This document shows positions 1-11,003 of a stretch of 64,000 nucleotides of DNA, one piece after another. The DNA is taken from contig CM030943.1 in assembly GCA_018136815.1 (NCBI GenBank), positions 1,293,975-1,357,974 of the forward strand, written 5' to 3'. Below the pieces are notes generated by a model, which saw only the letters and a program-made list of their open reading frames with translations, had not been told where the DNA came from and did no database searches. Made by a program: the position numbers and the translations under genes. This DNA is from Isochrysis galbana. Its lineage: Eukaryota; Haptophyta; Isochrysidales; Isochrysidaceae. Position 1 is the first letter of the stretch. Every line of letters starts with the position of its first letter.

Positions 1-99
1 ACGACGGGCGCCTCTCTTTCCTTGTCTGAACGAGTTTTGTAGTATCAGTTGTGTCCATAGATAGCGCCCGTGGGTTGACCCTAGTACATGCCTGAAACC

Positions 100-440
100 C
101 CGAAAAAAAAATCTTCTTAAAATCCCCGCTACTTGTGCGGTATGAGGCAGTGTGCTCGTGGACCTCCCTACTACCCTACCTAAAAAAAAAGAGTCTGAAT
201 ATTCAGGGCTACACACCTATTACTAGTCGGTACCTTCCGCCGTATACTATACAACGCCCTTCCATCCCTTCCCATCTTCCCATCGCCTCCTCGCCTTCCC
301 CCCCTCTTTCCTTTGTCTTTGGTGTCGGGGGTGCGGCCCTGGTGCACTACCATGGGCCCGGTTGTGGATGCGGACTACCCTACCTTAACCCCGAACAACC
401 CCCTTCCCCTTCCCCAGTTCCCTCTTTAGCGGAGAAGCTG
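100..440 (-). repeat. Interrupted copy of the repeat at 41.5-41.7 kb
   Basis: Positions 105-175 (aatcttcttaaaatcccc, then a ctccctactaccct segment) and 390-440 (cccccttccccttccccag) match, on the opposite strand, two adjacent blocks at about 41550-41675. Here they are separated by about 215 bp of unrelated sequence (175-390). The rest of 1-2050 shows no recognisable gene; the overlapping ORFs at 380-1230 are GC-rich and lack any motif I know. Confidence 0.6.
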
Positions 441-1639
441 GAAGATGGTTCTGGGGAGGCCGCGCGCGCTGCTTCGCTGCTTCGGCCAGGAGTTGGAGAG
501 AAGGGGACCCCCCGCCTTCTGCAACCCCGATCTGACCAAGGCCGCTGACGAGGATACGAGGATGCGTCAGCCGCCGGTGCGCCTCTACTCGGCGCGCCAT
601 CGCGCCATCTACGGACGAGGCTCGCCTCGTTTCGACACAGCCACAGCCATGCGCGCAGGCTGCCGGGCACGTGACACGTGAGCACGTGAGCGTCGGCCGG
701 TCGGTCGCGCGCAGCGAGTGCGGCGAGCAGCCGGTCCACGGCCGCGAACAAGGCGGCGGCGGGCACCGCCGGCGCACCTCCGACCTCCGACCGCCGCCGC
801 TGCCTCCCCACGCAGTATTCTCGGCCCACGCGTGCACAAGGAGTAGCACGGTCCCATCGTGCGCGGGCGCGCCGGCGCGCCGCCCGTGTAGCGGCAGCAG
901 CGCAGCGCGCGCAGCTGCAGGTTAAGCCGCGCAAGCTCCGAGTCGGCCGTGGTGCCCGCGCCGAAGAGCAACTCCCCACTTGCCACTTGACCGTGCACCG
1001 TGCAGCTCCTCGTGCGCGCGCACGCGCGGCACGTGCAGCATTCAGTGGGTGCGTGAGTGCGTGGGTGCGTGGGTGCACAGTAGTACACAGCACCTGCAGT
1101 GTGCAGTGTGGTGTTGACCCGCTGCTGGTACCAACACCTGCAGATTGAGGTGTTAACGCATGTGCATGTGCCACACCTAGCACTTAGCCAATGAGCCAAT
1201 GGAGGTGTTAACGCAAAGTGGGTCAACACGGGGTAAACGTGAACCCATACACCCTGGTCCTCGACCGCTTCCGGCGCCTCTCCTCAAGCCCATCCACCTC
1301 TCCTATCGCCTCCTGCGGCGAGATGGAGCTTCTCCTTCTGCCCTTCACGCCTCGCGGCCGCCCGGGCGCACGGCGTGCGCTGCACGCCGTCTGCCTCCGC
1401 CTTGCCCTGCCGCTCGAGGCTTTGACGGGCGTCCCCGTCGCCCCTCGCGGACCAGCCACCTCCTAATGCAGGACATCAGGGTCTGATATATCCTCGTCAT
1501 CGGCCATGGTGGCTTCCACCTTCCACCCCCTAACTGGCACTAGCACTAGAGCACTAGAGCCGTCCGATGGCCGATGGCTCTGGGGGGCTGCGCATCGCTG
1601 CGTCTAAGAAGAAGAGGAGTCTAAATGGGAAATACGGTG

Positions 1640-1910
1640 TTGGGGCCTGCAAATACAGCCAAATACATATATGTATTTGGCCTCCGGCCAAATACATTTC
1701 AAATATATTCGAGGCCTACAACCCAGGACGCGCTTCAAATACAGCAATACAGCCAAATACATATGTATTTGGCCTCTGACCAAATACGGTAAATACGTAT
1801 TTCCCATCTAGGGCTGCGTCTGCCCCCCGCCCCCCCCCCCCCCCCCCCCCCGCCCCCCTCCCACCCCCCTCACACGACGGGGGGGGGGGGGGGGGGGGGG
1901 GGACCCCTCG
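1640..1910. repeat. CAAATAC palindromes and C-run/G-run pair
   Basis: Between 1640 and 1806 the words ccaaatac and gtatttgg recur as near-perfect inverted repeats, twice around a catatg-type centre, so the stretch can form hairpins. Directly after it lie a C tract (about 1816-1858) and a G tract (about 1878-1902), which can pair with each other. No coding signal is seen. Confidence 0.7.
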
Positions 1911-2329
1911 CAATCCTGCGCCTACTCTACCACCTTAATTAACGCAAAGCTAGAGCTCAAGTGCAGGAGTGAAGTTCGCCTTCGAGGCCGCAGCTCGCGG
2001 CTCGCGGCATATTCGGCATTTGCTATCTTCACACGCCCTTTCCCCCGATCTCACGATTTGGATCTCGAATCGCCAATGACGCAGACGAGGAAGCCTCCTC
2101 TTCTTCTTATTCTGTGCCCTTTCTTTTCGACGGCTCGCTGCCGCCTTCGGCCTCTACAGAGCCGGCTTTCTGGTCGTCTCTTCTTCCTCCGCACAAGACG
2201 CCTTGATGAGAGCCGCTTGGAGGCCGTCGGAACACCTCGAGAGATCTTCATCGAATCCACCAATCTCACCATGATCTGGCGGTGGGAGCCGATCGATGCA
2301 TCGAACGACTCGGCCGTCTCTCAAAGGGG

Positions 2330-2439
<110 letters not shown>

Positions 2440-3110
2440 CTAGGGCCCTCGAACTCTCTCTCTCCACCGCCCGAGCGACTCGCCTCCCATCTGGGGGATC
2501 TCTCTCGCGAGGAGAAGGGGAGATGGCGCACATCGCGTTCTTCGCCCCGCCGCGCTGCGAGGCGGACAGGCGAGCAGATGCGATCTGGCCTCCCCCCCCC
2601 TCCCCCCCTCCCGCGCGGGGAGGGGGAGGGGGGGCGCGCGGGACGGCCGCGCGCGCGCCTTCGCCCGCGCCCCCCGCCCCCCCCCCCCCCCGCCCCTTCT
2701 TCCCCCTCCTAGGGTCACGTTCTCCCTCTCTCCGCTCCGTCTTCTTCTTCCTGTTCCGGCCATCGCTTCCTTCTTCTCCTCTGTGGCCTCGGGGTGGAGG
2801 CGCGCTCCCCCGAACCGAGGGGCTCTTCTTTACCTCTCCATGAGGCACAACCCACGTGCGGGGCGGCCATCGCCGGGCTCTCTCTTGCCTCCCTCTTGCT
2901 CAGCCCCCCTTCTCACGCCCTTCCCCCCCCCCCACGCCTTTCCCTCTTCCCCCCGGCCGCCGGGCGCTTGGCCCCCTCCCCTCCCTCTCCCCCGCCTCGC
3001 CGCCAGCAACACGGCCACCCCCCCGCGCCTGGGCTCGACCCCCTCCCGCCGCGCGCGTGTGCGCCCGGGCACACCGCTCCCGCGCTGCCGCCTGCGTGAG
3101 AAGCAACCAG

Positions 3111-5512
3111 ATGGGCCCTGACAGCTCCGCTGCCAGGGCGGACATCACCATTGAGGACGTCTTTGACTTCCTGCAGGACTTGCCCGGCCTGCCCTCGCCG
3201 AAGCACGCGGGACAGATTAAGCAGCTCTCCCGCCAGTCTTCCGTCGACTCCATCCAAAATGGCCTTCTCGCAGAGGCGACACGCCAGGCCATCACGAGTG
3301 CGATGGACGACAGTCCTCTCTTCCCCTCTCACCAAAACTCGTTCACGTCGGCATTGGCCGGGACTCCCTCGGCCACCGCTGAGCCCCACATGATCATGGG
3401 CGTGCCGAGCTCTTTTGCGGAGGGCGCGCGGGTCGCGCCCGGTGCTGCGGGCCAGCTCAATTCTCGCGAGCTCAACGTTGCTCTCAATGGATCCTTGGGC
3501 CTCCATGTGGGAGAGCATGTGGCCGTCCCTGGCCTCGCTCCCAGCGCGGAAAGCAGCGCCATCTCCCTTCAAGACGCGGCGCGGCTCGGCCTCCTGCCCA
3601 CGACATCCGGCTTGACTATCCCTGCTGGGTCTTCGGAGGCATTGCTCCGCCAGCAGCAGGCCCAACTTGCAGTCCTCCAGCAGCAGGTGCAGGCACAACT
3701 TGCGCAACACGGCGCCAGTCAGGAAGCCACAGCCAGGGCAGGTGCAGACGCCGTTGCCTCCACCGATGCGCTTCGCCTCAACGGCCTTGACATGCCCGGT
3801 GCTGGGCTGGTCCCTCAGAGCGCGATGTCCTCTGCCGCGGGACTGCTCGGAGTCAATGGTCTGGGCACTCTCGACGGCCTTGTGGCCGCCTCCAAGGACT
3901 CGCTCGCCCTCAACGCCACTAGCGGGATTGGCGCCTCGGGCCGAGTGAACATTGCAAAGGACGCCAACCTCATCGGTGACCACGCAGTGCGCGGCGCAAG
4001 TTCGGCTTTTAGCGATGGGCGTATCCCCACACCCATTGGAATGAACGTGCCATTAGTCGGCCAAGCTGGAGGCATGACTGCTGGCCTTGTGCCAGCTTCC
4101 GACACTGCGGCTGCTCTTACGGCGGCGGCGGGAGCTCGAGATGATGCCCGGCTTGCCAAGTCCGCTCGCAAGACGATGCGCCATGCTCCCGTTGCGAATG
4201 GATTTCTAGGCAGCGGCTCCGCGAACACTGCTCCCACGGTGGTCTCGAGCAAGCAGTCGACGAAAGCCAGTTCCATGGGCAACAGTGCCAGTGGCGACCG
4301 GCGCCACATGTGCTCTTGGCCCAACTGTGGCAAGGCATTTGGCTCGAAATGGGGCCTCGGCCGGCATTATCGCATCCACACGGGTGACAAGCCGTGGGTG
4401 TGCACCATCGAGGGATGCGGCAAGCGCTTCGTCGACCGCACCTTGCTCCAGCGCCATGAGAACACACACTCGTCGGCACGGCCCTTTGCTTGTCCCCGCC
4501 CAGGGTGTGACAAGGCATTCAAAGTCTCTAAGCACCTCGAGTGAGTGCGAGAGCCGGCGCCCCCGGGGCGCGGGTTGGAATGTTTTGGATGGGGGGGAGG
4601 GGGGGGGGGGGGGGGGGGGGATCTGAGACGCTTGCTGACCCTACGCGAGACCGCCTTTTACCCGTCTGTCTTTGTTCCTTGCCTCGACCATCAGATATCA
4701 TCTCCGTCTGCACGACAAGCCAGACTCGTTTGCTTGCGGCATCGACGGGTGCGAAAAGTACTTCGCAACCCCATCGTCGCTGCGCATGCACCGTCTGCTT
4801 GACCATGGTCGACCCGAGGAAGAATCGGCGGCGGAGAAGCAGCTCCGCGCCGATGCTCAGACCGCTGCGGAGGCACTCGATCAGGTGCTCATGCACTAGC
4901 GCTGTGCAAATGTAACTGAGCCGATTGGGTTGCCTTCTCCAAATGTTTCCGTCAACGTCTCAATACCCCCTTTTCCCGCTTATTGTGCAGGTCAAACAAC
5001 AGCTTTCGGAGGAGCAGGCGAAGGTGAAAGCGGCGAACCTTGAGTCGCGCCAGCAGCGCGAACTTGCCAGGGTGAGTGGTTGCCATGGATCTCTCTGATC
5101 CGGGTGCGACCAAGTCTCGAGCTGACACATGAACAGCCTATCCATCGTGTGCGCTGATCGCTCTTGCCATTGTTGTCTTCAGGCTCGCGAGCAGCTCCTT
5201 CAAGCGCTACGCCACGAGAATGCGCAGCTCACCGAGGCACTTCAGGCTCAACCCGCCAACGGCCACCTTGCCAACGGCAGGCTAGAGGACCAATGCTTGT
5301 CCATCGACTTGGGTGCAAGACACTTGTGGACACAGGCGACACCGGAAAGTGCGGCGCTGGCGGATGCGTCCCTTGCGCAGCTGTTTGCGACGCAGTCCAC
5401 GTCCGCCAATGCTTCTCTACCACTCACGGGGCTTCCGTCGAATATTGTGCTCAACGCACTAGGCGACGCTGACGGCGGATTTGCGAGGAGAATGGGCGGG
5501 AGCGTATACTGA
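3111..5512 (+). CDS. C2H2 zinc-finger protein, four exons
   Basis: Exons 3111-4540, 4695-4884, 4991-5071 and 5183-5512 join with GT-AG borders and an open frame, giving about 676 residues. The ATG at 3111 was chosen because upstream codons are only Pro/Arg low complexity. The N-terminal 400 residues are Ala/Ser/Gly-rich with an acidic start (EDVFDFLQDLPGLP) and a Gln-rich stretch (QQQAQLAVLQQQVQ). Four tandem fingers follow from about residue 400: CSWPNC..H..H, CTIEGC..H..H, CPRPGC..H..H (split by intron 1) and CGIDGC..H..H, in the TFIIIA-like C-x4-C spacing. The C-terminal part made by exons 2-4 is heptad-rich (AEKQLRADAQ, REQLLQALRHENAQL) and probably a coiled coil, a layout that recalls bZIP-like dimerisation. 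Probably a nuclear DNA-binding regulator; the target is unknown. Intron 1 holds a long G run (about 4592-4620). Confidence 0.85.
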
Positions 5513-6630
5513 GTACCACCACACCGAATGGACTCACCGAACTCCCGTCTTGTTACTTTTTGAGAGGAGGGAGAGGGATGAACCGGCAAGAACCGCTCAG
5601 CGAGTTGAACACTGCTTCGCCTTTGAGACGCCATTGCCGCTGCCCAAACTGGGCCACTCCTCAGTTTTAGGATGCTAAAGAATACCAGTCACAACGGCGG
5701 GAATTCTGGATGTTTAGGAGACACAGCCGCAGCGCTTGGAGGGGGATATATATAGGGCGGGGAGACAGCAATCGCGCGCAATACGAAGGCCTAATTGCAT
5801 TCTATTGCTGTTGCGGCTGAACTCGGAAGTGTTGGTTGAGATGCAGTAGCGATTATCGGCGCGTGTCGTAGCGGCGACGACATTCAAGACAAGAACGTGC
5901 ACCTGTTGCTGCTTGTTTTGGTTGTTTGGCGACTGCTCCGCCTGCCGTATTGTACCATCCATTATGAATGTCGCTATGGTGTGGATTGGGTAAAGGGTGT
6001 GTGCTGCCATCTGTGTGGTTCTTTGACCTCTGCAAGTGCTGTGTGATGCTATGCTCCAGTCGTCCAACGAACAACGTACAACATCGAGCGAGCAGCGGCG
6101 CAACGGCTTTAGCTGCTACTTCGTTGTGCGTGCGTACGGCTAGTCCATCAGTTCTCAATATGTGTGTCAGTCGTTGGAATCGAAAACGCCAATCGTTCGT
6201 ACGTAGGACAAATCTGCTTTGGTGAGTCGGTGAGTTTCGAAAGAGGTCCTCATCATTGATGATCATCATCCAACATCAAATGCTATTGAGACAACGTATG
6301 TCAAGGCGACCAACCAACAACCAACCTGGCAACGGACAACGGAAGGGGAAGGATTACAAGGGCAACTACGAATACGAATACTAGAAGTAGAGGATACCTG
6401 GAGGGAAGTTCTTCATGCTAGCAGGGTGGGACCAAATGAATGCTTCTCGCCTTCCGCAAGGCAAGAGGGAGTGAAAAAGGAAGCGGAAGCGGGCGTGGCT
6501 GCGACATTACCGGTCCGGAGGGACCGCGCGCACGGTTAGAATATGAAGAATAACCTAATAATATTAATATACCACATAATGTTCTTACCGCACATGCGGC
6601 CGTGGGCCCACTACCACATAATGGAGGAAA
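5513..6630. other. Intergenic, no gene seen
   Basis: Downstream of the zinc-finger gene. Short ORFs only, with no conserved motif. From about 6430 the sequence begins to resemble the repeat module that recurs at 8285-8395, 26400-26525 and 29645-29770 (core gggcgtggct). Confidence 0.5.
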
Positions 6631-6633
6631 CTG

Positions 6634-8190
6634 TCTGCACCCCCACTCCCCTGGCCCTTCCCCCCCCGCCATTAGGCGGCTCCCCCCGTACACTACTAGG
6701 GGACTAGGGGGATAGGGGTAAAAGGCTTAGATATGGTCCGATGGCCAGCGCCCAGCGCCCCCCCCCCCCCCCGTGATCTTTCCCCCCTTTCCTCCTGCGT
6801 CCCAGGTAGGCGGCGGCCTCAGCCCCGACTTATCCTGTAAACAGGCGCGGGACTTACCTAGTTTTCGGTGGGCGGAGCTCTCGCTCACGCCTACCCCCTT
6901 CTCCGCTCTCTCTCCTCCCCTCTCCTGCAGCACGCCCGATGGTGCGCCTGCGACAGGCCTGCAGCTACCTCGTGGCGACCCCTGGAGGCTCCTGGAGGCC
7001 AGCTCAGGGGGCAGAGGAGGCTGGGTCCGGGCCACTCCCCTGCCTCTCCCTCGCTAGCGCTCCTGCGCTTTGAGCTCCAGTGGCCCCATGCTGCACCTGC
7101 ACCTGTCTCCCTGCCGACCGGGGGGGGGGAGGGCAGGGGTTGGAGCGATGGGTTGGCCACGCCGGGCCAGGACGTGCGATCTAGGTGAGCTTGTGGGGAG
7201 GAGGATGGGTCAGCAGGGCAGTGTGCTCCTGGTAAGCCATGAGCATAAGGCATGCTAGATGCTAGGAGGGTGGGTGGTTCGTGGTTCCTCCCCTACGGCA
7301 GGGGAGGAGTGGAGGGGGGGGGGGCTCGTGCCCCCCCCCTGGCGAACCAAGTATATAAACTCAGTTGGGTGAATGTTCAGAATAATTTTTGACATCAACA
7401 GGTCACTCAGCGGCACCGGGGGAGGGCGAGAACATACCGCTGGGGGCAGGTGCACGCCCCGCTCAACCCAATCCCCCCCCCCACAACCTGAGCCCCTAAG
7501 TAGAGCACACGGGAACTAAGTTTATACTTGGTTGCCCCATGGGGGGGCACGAGCCCCCCCCCTCTCTCCACTCCTCCCCTGCCATGGGGGAGGAACCACT
7601 CATCCTCCTGGCACGCCTAATGGCTTGCCAGGAGGCCACTGCCCTGCTGACCCACTCTCTCCCTGGCAGGCACGCCTGCCTCGCGCGTCCTGGCCTGTCG
7701 TGGCCAGCCCATCGCTCCAACCCCTCCTCCCCCCCTGTTCGACAGGCAGACAGGTGCAGAGTGGGGGCCCCAGAGGCCCAGGAGCGCCAGCGAGGGAGAG
7801 GCAGGGGAGGCCAGGGCCCAGCCCCAGTCTCCTCTGCCCCCTGAGCTGGCCTCCAGGAGCCTCCTGGGATCGCCAGAGGGCAGCTGCAGGCCTGCCGCAG
7901 GCGCGCCATCGCGCGTGCCGCAGGAGAGGGGAGAGAGAGCGCGGAGAAGGGGGTGGACGGAGCGAGAGCTCCGCTCACCGAAAAATTGGTAAGTCCCGCA
8001 CCTGTTTACAGGATAAGTCGGGACAGAGTCGGCCGCCCACTCGGAGACACAGGAGGAAGGGGAGGAAAGATCACCGGGGGGAGGCGCGGGCCACCGGACC
8101 ATATCTAAGCCCTTCACCCCTATCCCCCTAGTAGTGCACGGGGGGAGCCGCCTTATGGCGGGGGGAGAAGGGCCGGGGGAGTGGGGGTGT
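6634..8190. mobile_element. Large fold-back (palindromic) element
   Basis: The left arm (about 6634-7370) reads as the imperfect reverse complement of the right arm (about 7510-8190). Matching landmarks are the left-arm block around 6728 (agatatggtccg) and its partner near 8096 (ggaccatatct), the pair cttatcctgtaaacag / ctgtttacaggataag (6828 and 8007), the pair cagctcaggggg / ccctgagctgg (about 7000 and 7840), and at the inner edge the pair aaccaagtatataaact / agtttatacttggtt. The arms are about 700 bp and the spacer about 140 bp. I found no convincing protein, so it is probably a non-autonomous fold-back or MITE-like element. Parts of its arms recur at 58.6-58.9 kb. Confidence 0.75.
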
Positions 8191-8284
8191 AGAAAGTATG
8201 CTACGTACTACGTGTAGTAGGTAGTGGTTCCATTCGCCATTCGCTGCGAGTGCGGTAAGAATATTAGAAGGTTTTAAGTAGAGC

Positions 8285-8395
8285 ACAAGGGGGGTTGCCG
8301 CAAGGGCGGGTAGTGAGGGAAGGAATGGGAATGGGCGTGGCTAAAGAAGTGAACTCCAGTGCCACGTGTGAGGCGAGAATATTAAAAGGTCCCCC
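8285..8395 (+). repeat. Terminal module of a dispersed element
   Basis: The segment from aagtagagcac through gccgcaag and gggcgtggct to gcgagaatattaaaag matches 29645-29770 in the same direction and 26400-26525 in reverse. A shorter relative lies at 6440-6500. The shared outer end, gaatattaaaag, suggests it is the terminus of a transposable element family. Confidence 0.65.
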
Positions 8396-8399
8396 CCCC

Positions 8400-9236
8400 C
8401 CTTTGTTTATCTACGGCTCCTGGGCCTTTCAGTTGTGAAACGGAGGTGCAATAGTCGTATTTATGATTGTAGATGGTGTGCACAGGCGTGTAGGGCGCCC
8501 TGCGCATGCGCGGGCGCATGCGCCTGCCCCTGTCTCCCATTTCCCCCACGCGGCACCGATCCACGATCTACTGCATTCCGCCTGACGGGCTGATGGTCTA
8601 GTGGCGCCGTGATTAGCGCTCTCCGGGGCAGGCTTCCTCGAGCCCACAAGCGCTACCACAGAGACCCGGCCTGCTGGCGACCGTAGCCTAGCAGGGACCG
8701 CTGCCATAGCACTGCCGCCATTTCACGCATGCCAATTGCAGTACCCATGTTGAAAATGCTGCCGCAGCAACCCCCTTCCTTTGATTCGAGCCTCCTCCAC
8801 AGAGCAACCACAGCTCTCGTCGAGTCAAGCAAATGCTTTGGGAGTGGGACGCCTCATGAGCATCTGCGATCATGATCAACCATCAACAAGGGCCATGAGG
8901 CGCCATGCTCACTCGCACATATTGATTGCAGCCCGTGGATGTAACCAACGCATAAGCTCGCGATTGCCTCAATGTTGACTCCCCACCTACCATCGAGGAA
9001 TCATCTGATGCAAGTCTTGTGTTTGTTCGAGAGCAAGCACAGGACACAAGGAAGAAGTAGAGAAGGCATCAGATGTGACGCCACGCGGTCGAGAGACCGG
9101 TTTCCATCGATCTTTCACGATGGACTACGGATTGCATAGGGATGCGCCCATTTTGGTCTGTCGTGCTTGGCTCAACCTTGTCCTTCCGTTGCGTCTTGCG
9201 ATGAGCGGTGAGTGGGAGCGGTGTTGAGGCGCTCCT
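8400..9236. other. Intergenic, no gene seen
   Basis: Lies between the repeat module and the 3' end of the VOC gene. Only short ORFs without motifs. A tRNA A-box-like word (tggtctagtgg) at about 8593 has no acceptable B-box partner. Confidence 0.5.
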
Positions 9237-9908
9237 TCAACCCTGCAGAACATTGTACTTGGCAAAAAGCATGTCCGGATTTGTCATGGCTTTGAACTCG
9301 AGGTTATTGTTGGAGGGGTCCTTGAAGAAGCACGTCCACTGCTCGCCAGGCATATGCTTGAAACGTAGGTGAGGCTCGATGATGAAGCTGACCCCATGCT
9401 CCCTCAAGCGTGCAACAAGTTTGTGCCACTGAGGCACCGTCAGCTGCAAACCGTAATGTGGCACAGGCACCTCGTCGCCATCAACGGGATTGAAGTAGTC
9501 CTGGCACCTGTATTCAGAGCCGACCCAGTGGGCGACAATCTGATGGCCATGCAGAGAAAAGTCGATCCATTTGTCGGAGGTGCGGCCCTCCTCGCAGCCA
9601 AGCACTCCACCATAGAACGCACGAGCTGCCTCGAGGTCGTGAACCGGAAACGCCACGTGAAAGGGAGACCCAGGAGCTGGGGCAGCGTTGCACTCAAACT
9701 CCGGCCAATTGGGGTTTGGGACCGCCGCGGAGGACGACAGGCTCCGCGAGCGAGCGGACGTTGGACTGAGCCAATGTGACCGCAGTGCAAAGCATATTGT
9801 GCCACGCCTCTGGGGCAGGGTGGGCTGGGCGAGTCCCCTGCACAGTGAGGATGGCCGAGACGCTCCAGACAGACGGCGCATTGCGCCAAAGCTGCTCGCT
9901 GTGCGCAT
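9237..9908 (-). CDS. VOC-superfamily (glyoxalase/dioxygenase fold) protein
   Basis: A single-exon frame of 223 residues from the ATG at 9908; the open frame extends upstream to 10097 but that part is Pro-rich and unlike protein. Residues 1-65 are rich in Ser, Arg and Ala with few acids, like an organelle targeting peptide. From residue 83 there is one vicinal-oxygen-chelate domain: HVAFPVHDLEAARAFYGGVLG (start of the first beta-alpha module), a central WIDFSLHGHQIVAHW and the closing CFFKDPSNNNLEFKAM, the usual D-P-x-G-N-x-x-E end. The possible metal ligands are the His near residue 84, a central His and the terminal Glu. VOC proteins act in glyoxalase, dioxygenase or resistance chemistry; the substrate cannot be read here. 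The upstream gene is divergent. Confidence 0.8.
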   Translation of the reverse strand: MRTASSFGAMRRLSGASRPSSLCRGLAQPTLPQRRGTICFALRSHWLSPTSARSRSLSSSAAVPNPNWPEFECNAAPAPGSPFHVAFPVHDLEAARAFYGGVLGCEEGRTSDKWIDFSLHGHQIVAHWVGSEYRCQDYFNPVDGDEVPVPHYGLQLTVPQWHKLVARLREHGVSFIIEPHLRFKHMPGEQWTCFFKDPSNNNLEFKAMTNPDMLFAKYNVLQG

Positions 9909-10368
9909 GGTGTCGAGATCGAGCGCGAGAGGAGCGGGGGGGCTTGTGGGCGTCGACGGTCTGGCTCGCCACACTCGTTGTGGAGGGGGGGGGTCGGGGG
10001 GGGGGGAGCAAGGGAACAGAAAGACAAGAAGAAGAGAGAAGAGAGGAACTCTTGGGGCGGATGGCAAGCAGAACTTATTTGTACTCCTACTCAGCACAGC
10101 ATCTCACATGTGGATACTCCGAGTACTACTCTCTACTCTCCTCTCGAGAGTCTACTCTACTCTGGAGCTCTACTCTTCTCTAGAGTAGAGTAGTAGAGTC
10201 CTCCCTGAGAAACACCTGGGATGTTGGAATCTGCAGAGAATCTTCTTGCAGACGGGGGCCGGGGGGGGGGGGGCTCCCACGTCCTACGGCACGCTGCGAG
10301 TACGTTCTCTCTTCTTTACAAGACAACTCAACCTCTCCCCCCCCCTCCCCCCGAGCGCGGTCGCGGCG

Positions 10369-10903
10369 ATGGTGCCGCGCCGCCTCGCGTCGGCGCGCGT
10401 GGCCGCCGCCACGCAGATGATGCGTGACTCGTGCTTCTCGATGAGCCATGGCTCGACACTGGCGCTCCGGCTCACCTCTCCTTCGCTCGAGCGGTCGCGT
10501 GTCATCTCCCTAAACGCGCAGATCTTGCGCGCGCAGCGAGAGAGCCAGGTGCAGAGCATCGTGCTGTTAGGCGACGAGGACGGCTCTCACGCTGTATGCG
10601 GCAGCAACATGGTGGAGATCGGGAAGATGGATACCGCTTCACGGGCGAAGCACTACCAGGAGCTCGCCAACCTGATGCGCGTCCTCGGTGACAACACGGG
10701 CTCTGCTCCGGCAGTCGTCGCTCTGGATGGCGTCTTGTGTGGCTCCGCAGTCGGAATCGTGCTGCATGCGCCTTTCTTTGTGGCGACGGAGCGGACGCGG
10801 CTATGGCTTCCAGGACCGGCATTTGGGTGTCCGGTGGAGACGCTTGCAGCATACCGGCTGTCGCGCCTACCCCACGGAATTGGCACTTACCTGGCGCTCA
10901 CAG
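10369..10903 (+). CDS. 3-hydroxyisobutyryl-CoA-hydrolase-like crotonase (cut by gap)
   Basis: The frame is open from 10246 into the N run; the first plausible start is the ATG at 10369. The N-terminus (VPRRLASARVAAATQ) is basic and could be a mitochondrial transit peptide. After that come crotonase-fold pieces: LRLTSPSLERSRVISLNAQIL, then SIVLLGDEDGSHAVCGS (the oxyanion-hole region that is usually AFCAGGD), then VVALDGVLCGSAVGIVLHAPFFVATERTRLWLPGPAFG. The G-x-x-x-G-x-G-V-type segment and the following PE-like position place it closest to 3-hydroxyisobutyryl-CoA hydrolases of valine catabolism. The usual strongly conserved GGDV and MPE motifs are altered (CGSN, LPGP), so activity is uncertain. 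The 3' part is missing in the assembly gap. Confidence 0.65.
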
Positions 10904-11003
10904 NNNNNNNNNNNNNNNNNNNNNNNNNNNNNNNNNNNNNNNNNNNNNNNNNNNNNNNNNNNNNNNNNNNNNNNNNNNNNNNNNNNNNNNNNNNNNNNNN
11001 NNN
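10904..11003. other. Assembly gap of 100 N
   Basis: Exactly 100 N, the conventional length for a gap of unknown size. It cuts the crotonase gene on the left and the meckelin gene on the right. The two flanks need not be close neighbours in the genome. Confidence 0.98.

Noticed and set aside
385-1229. Overlapping minus-strand ORFs rich in Arg, Ala and Cys
   Set aside because: All frames are open because of high GC; no motif, no splice-consistent structure.
7532-8131. 199-codon ORF in the right arm of the fold-back element
   Set aside because: The complementary arm has open frames of equal quality; composition is repeat-like and no domain is seen.
8588-8650. Possible tRNA gene (tggtctagtgg A-box-like word)
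   Set aside because: No B-box (GGTTCGANTCC) at the right distance and no cloverleaf could be drawn.
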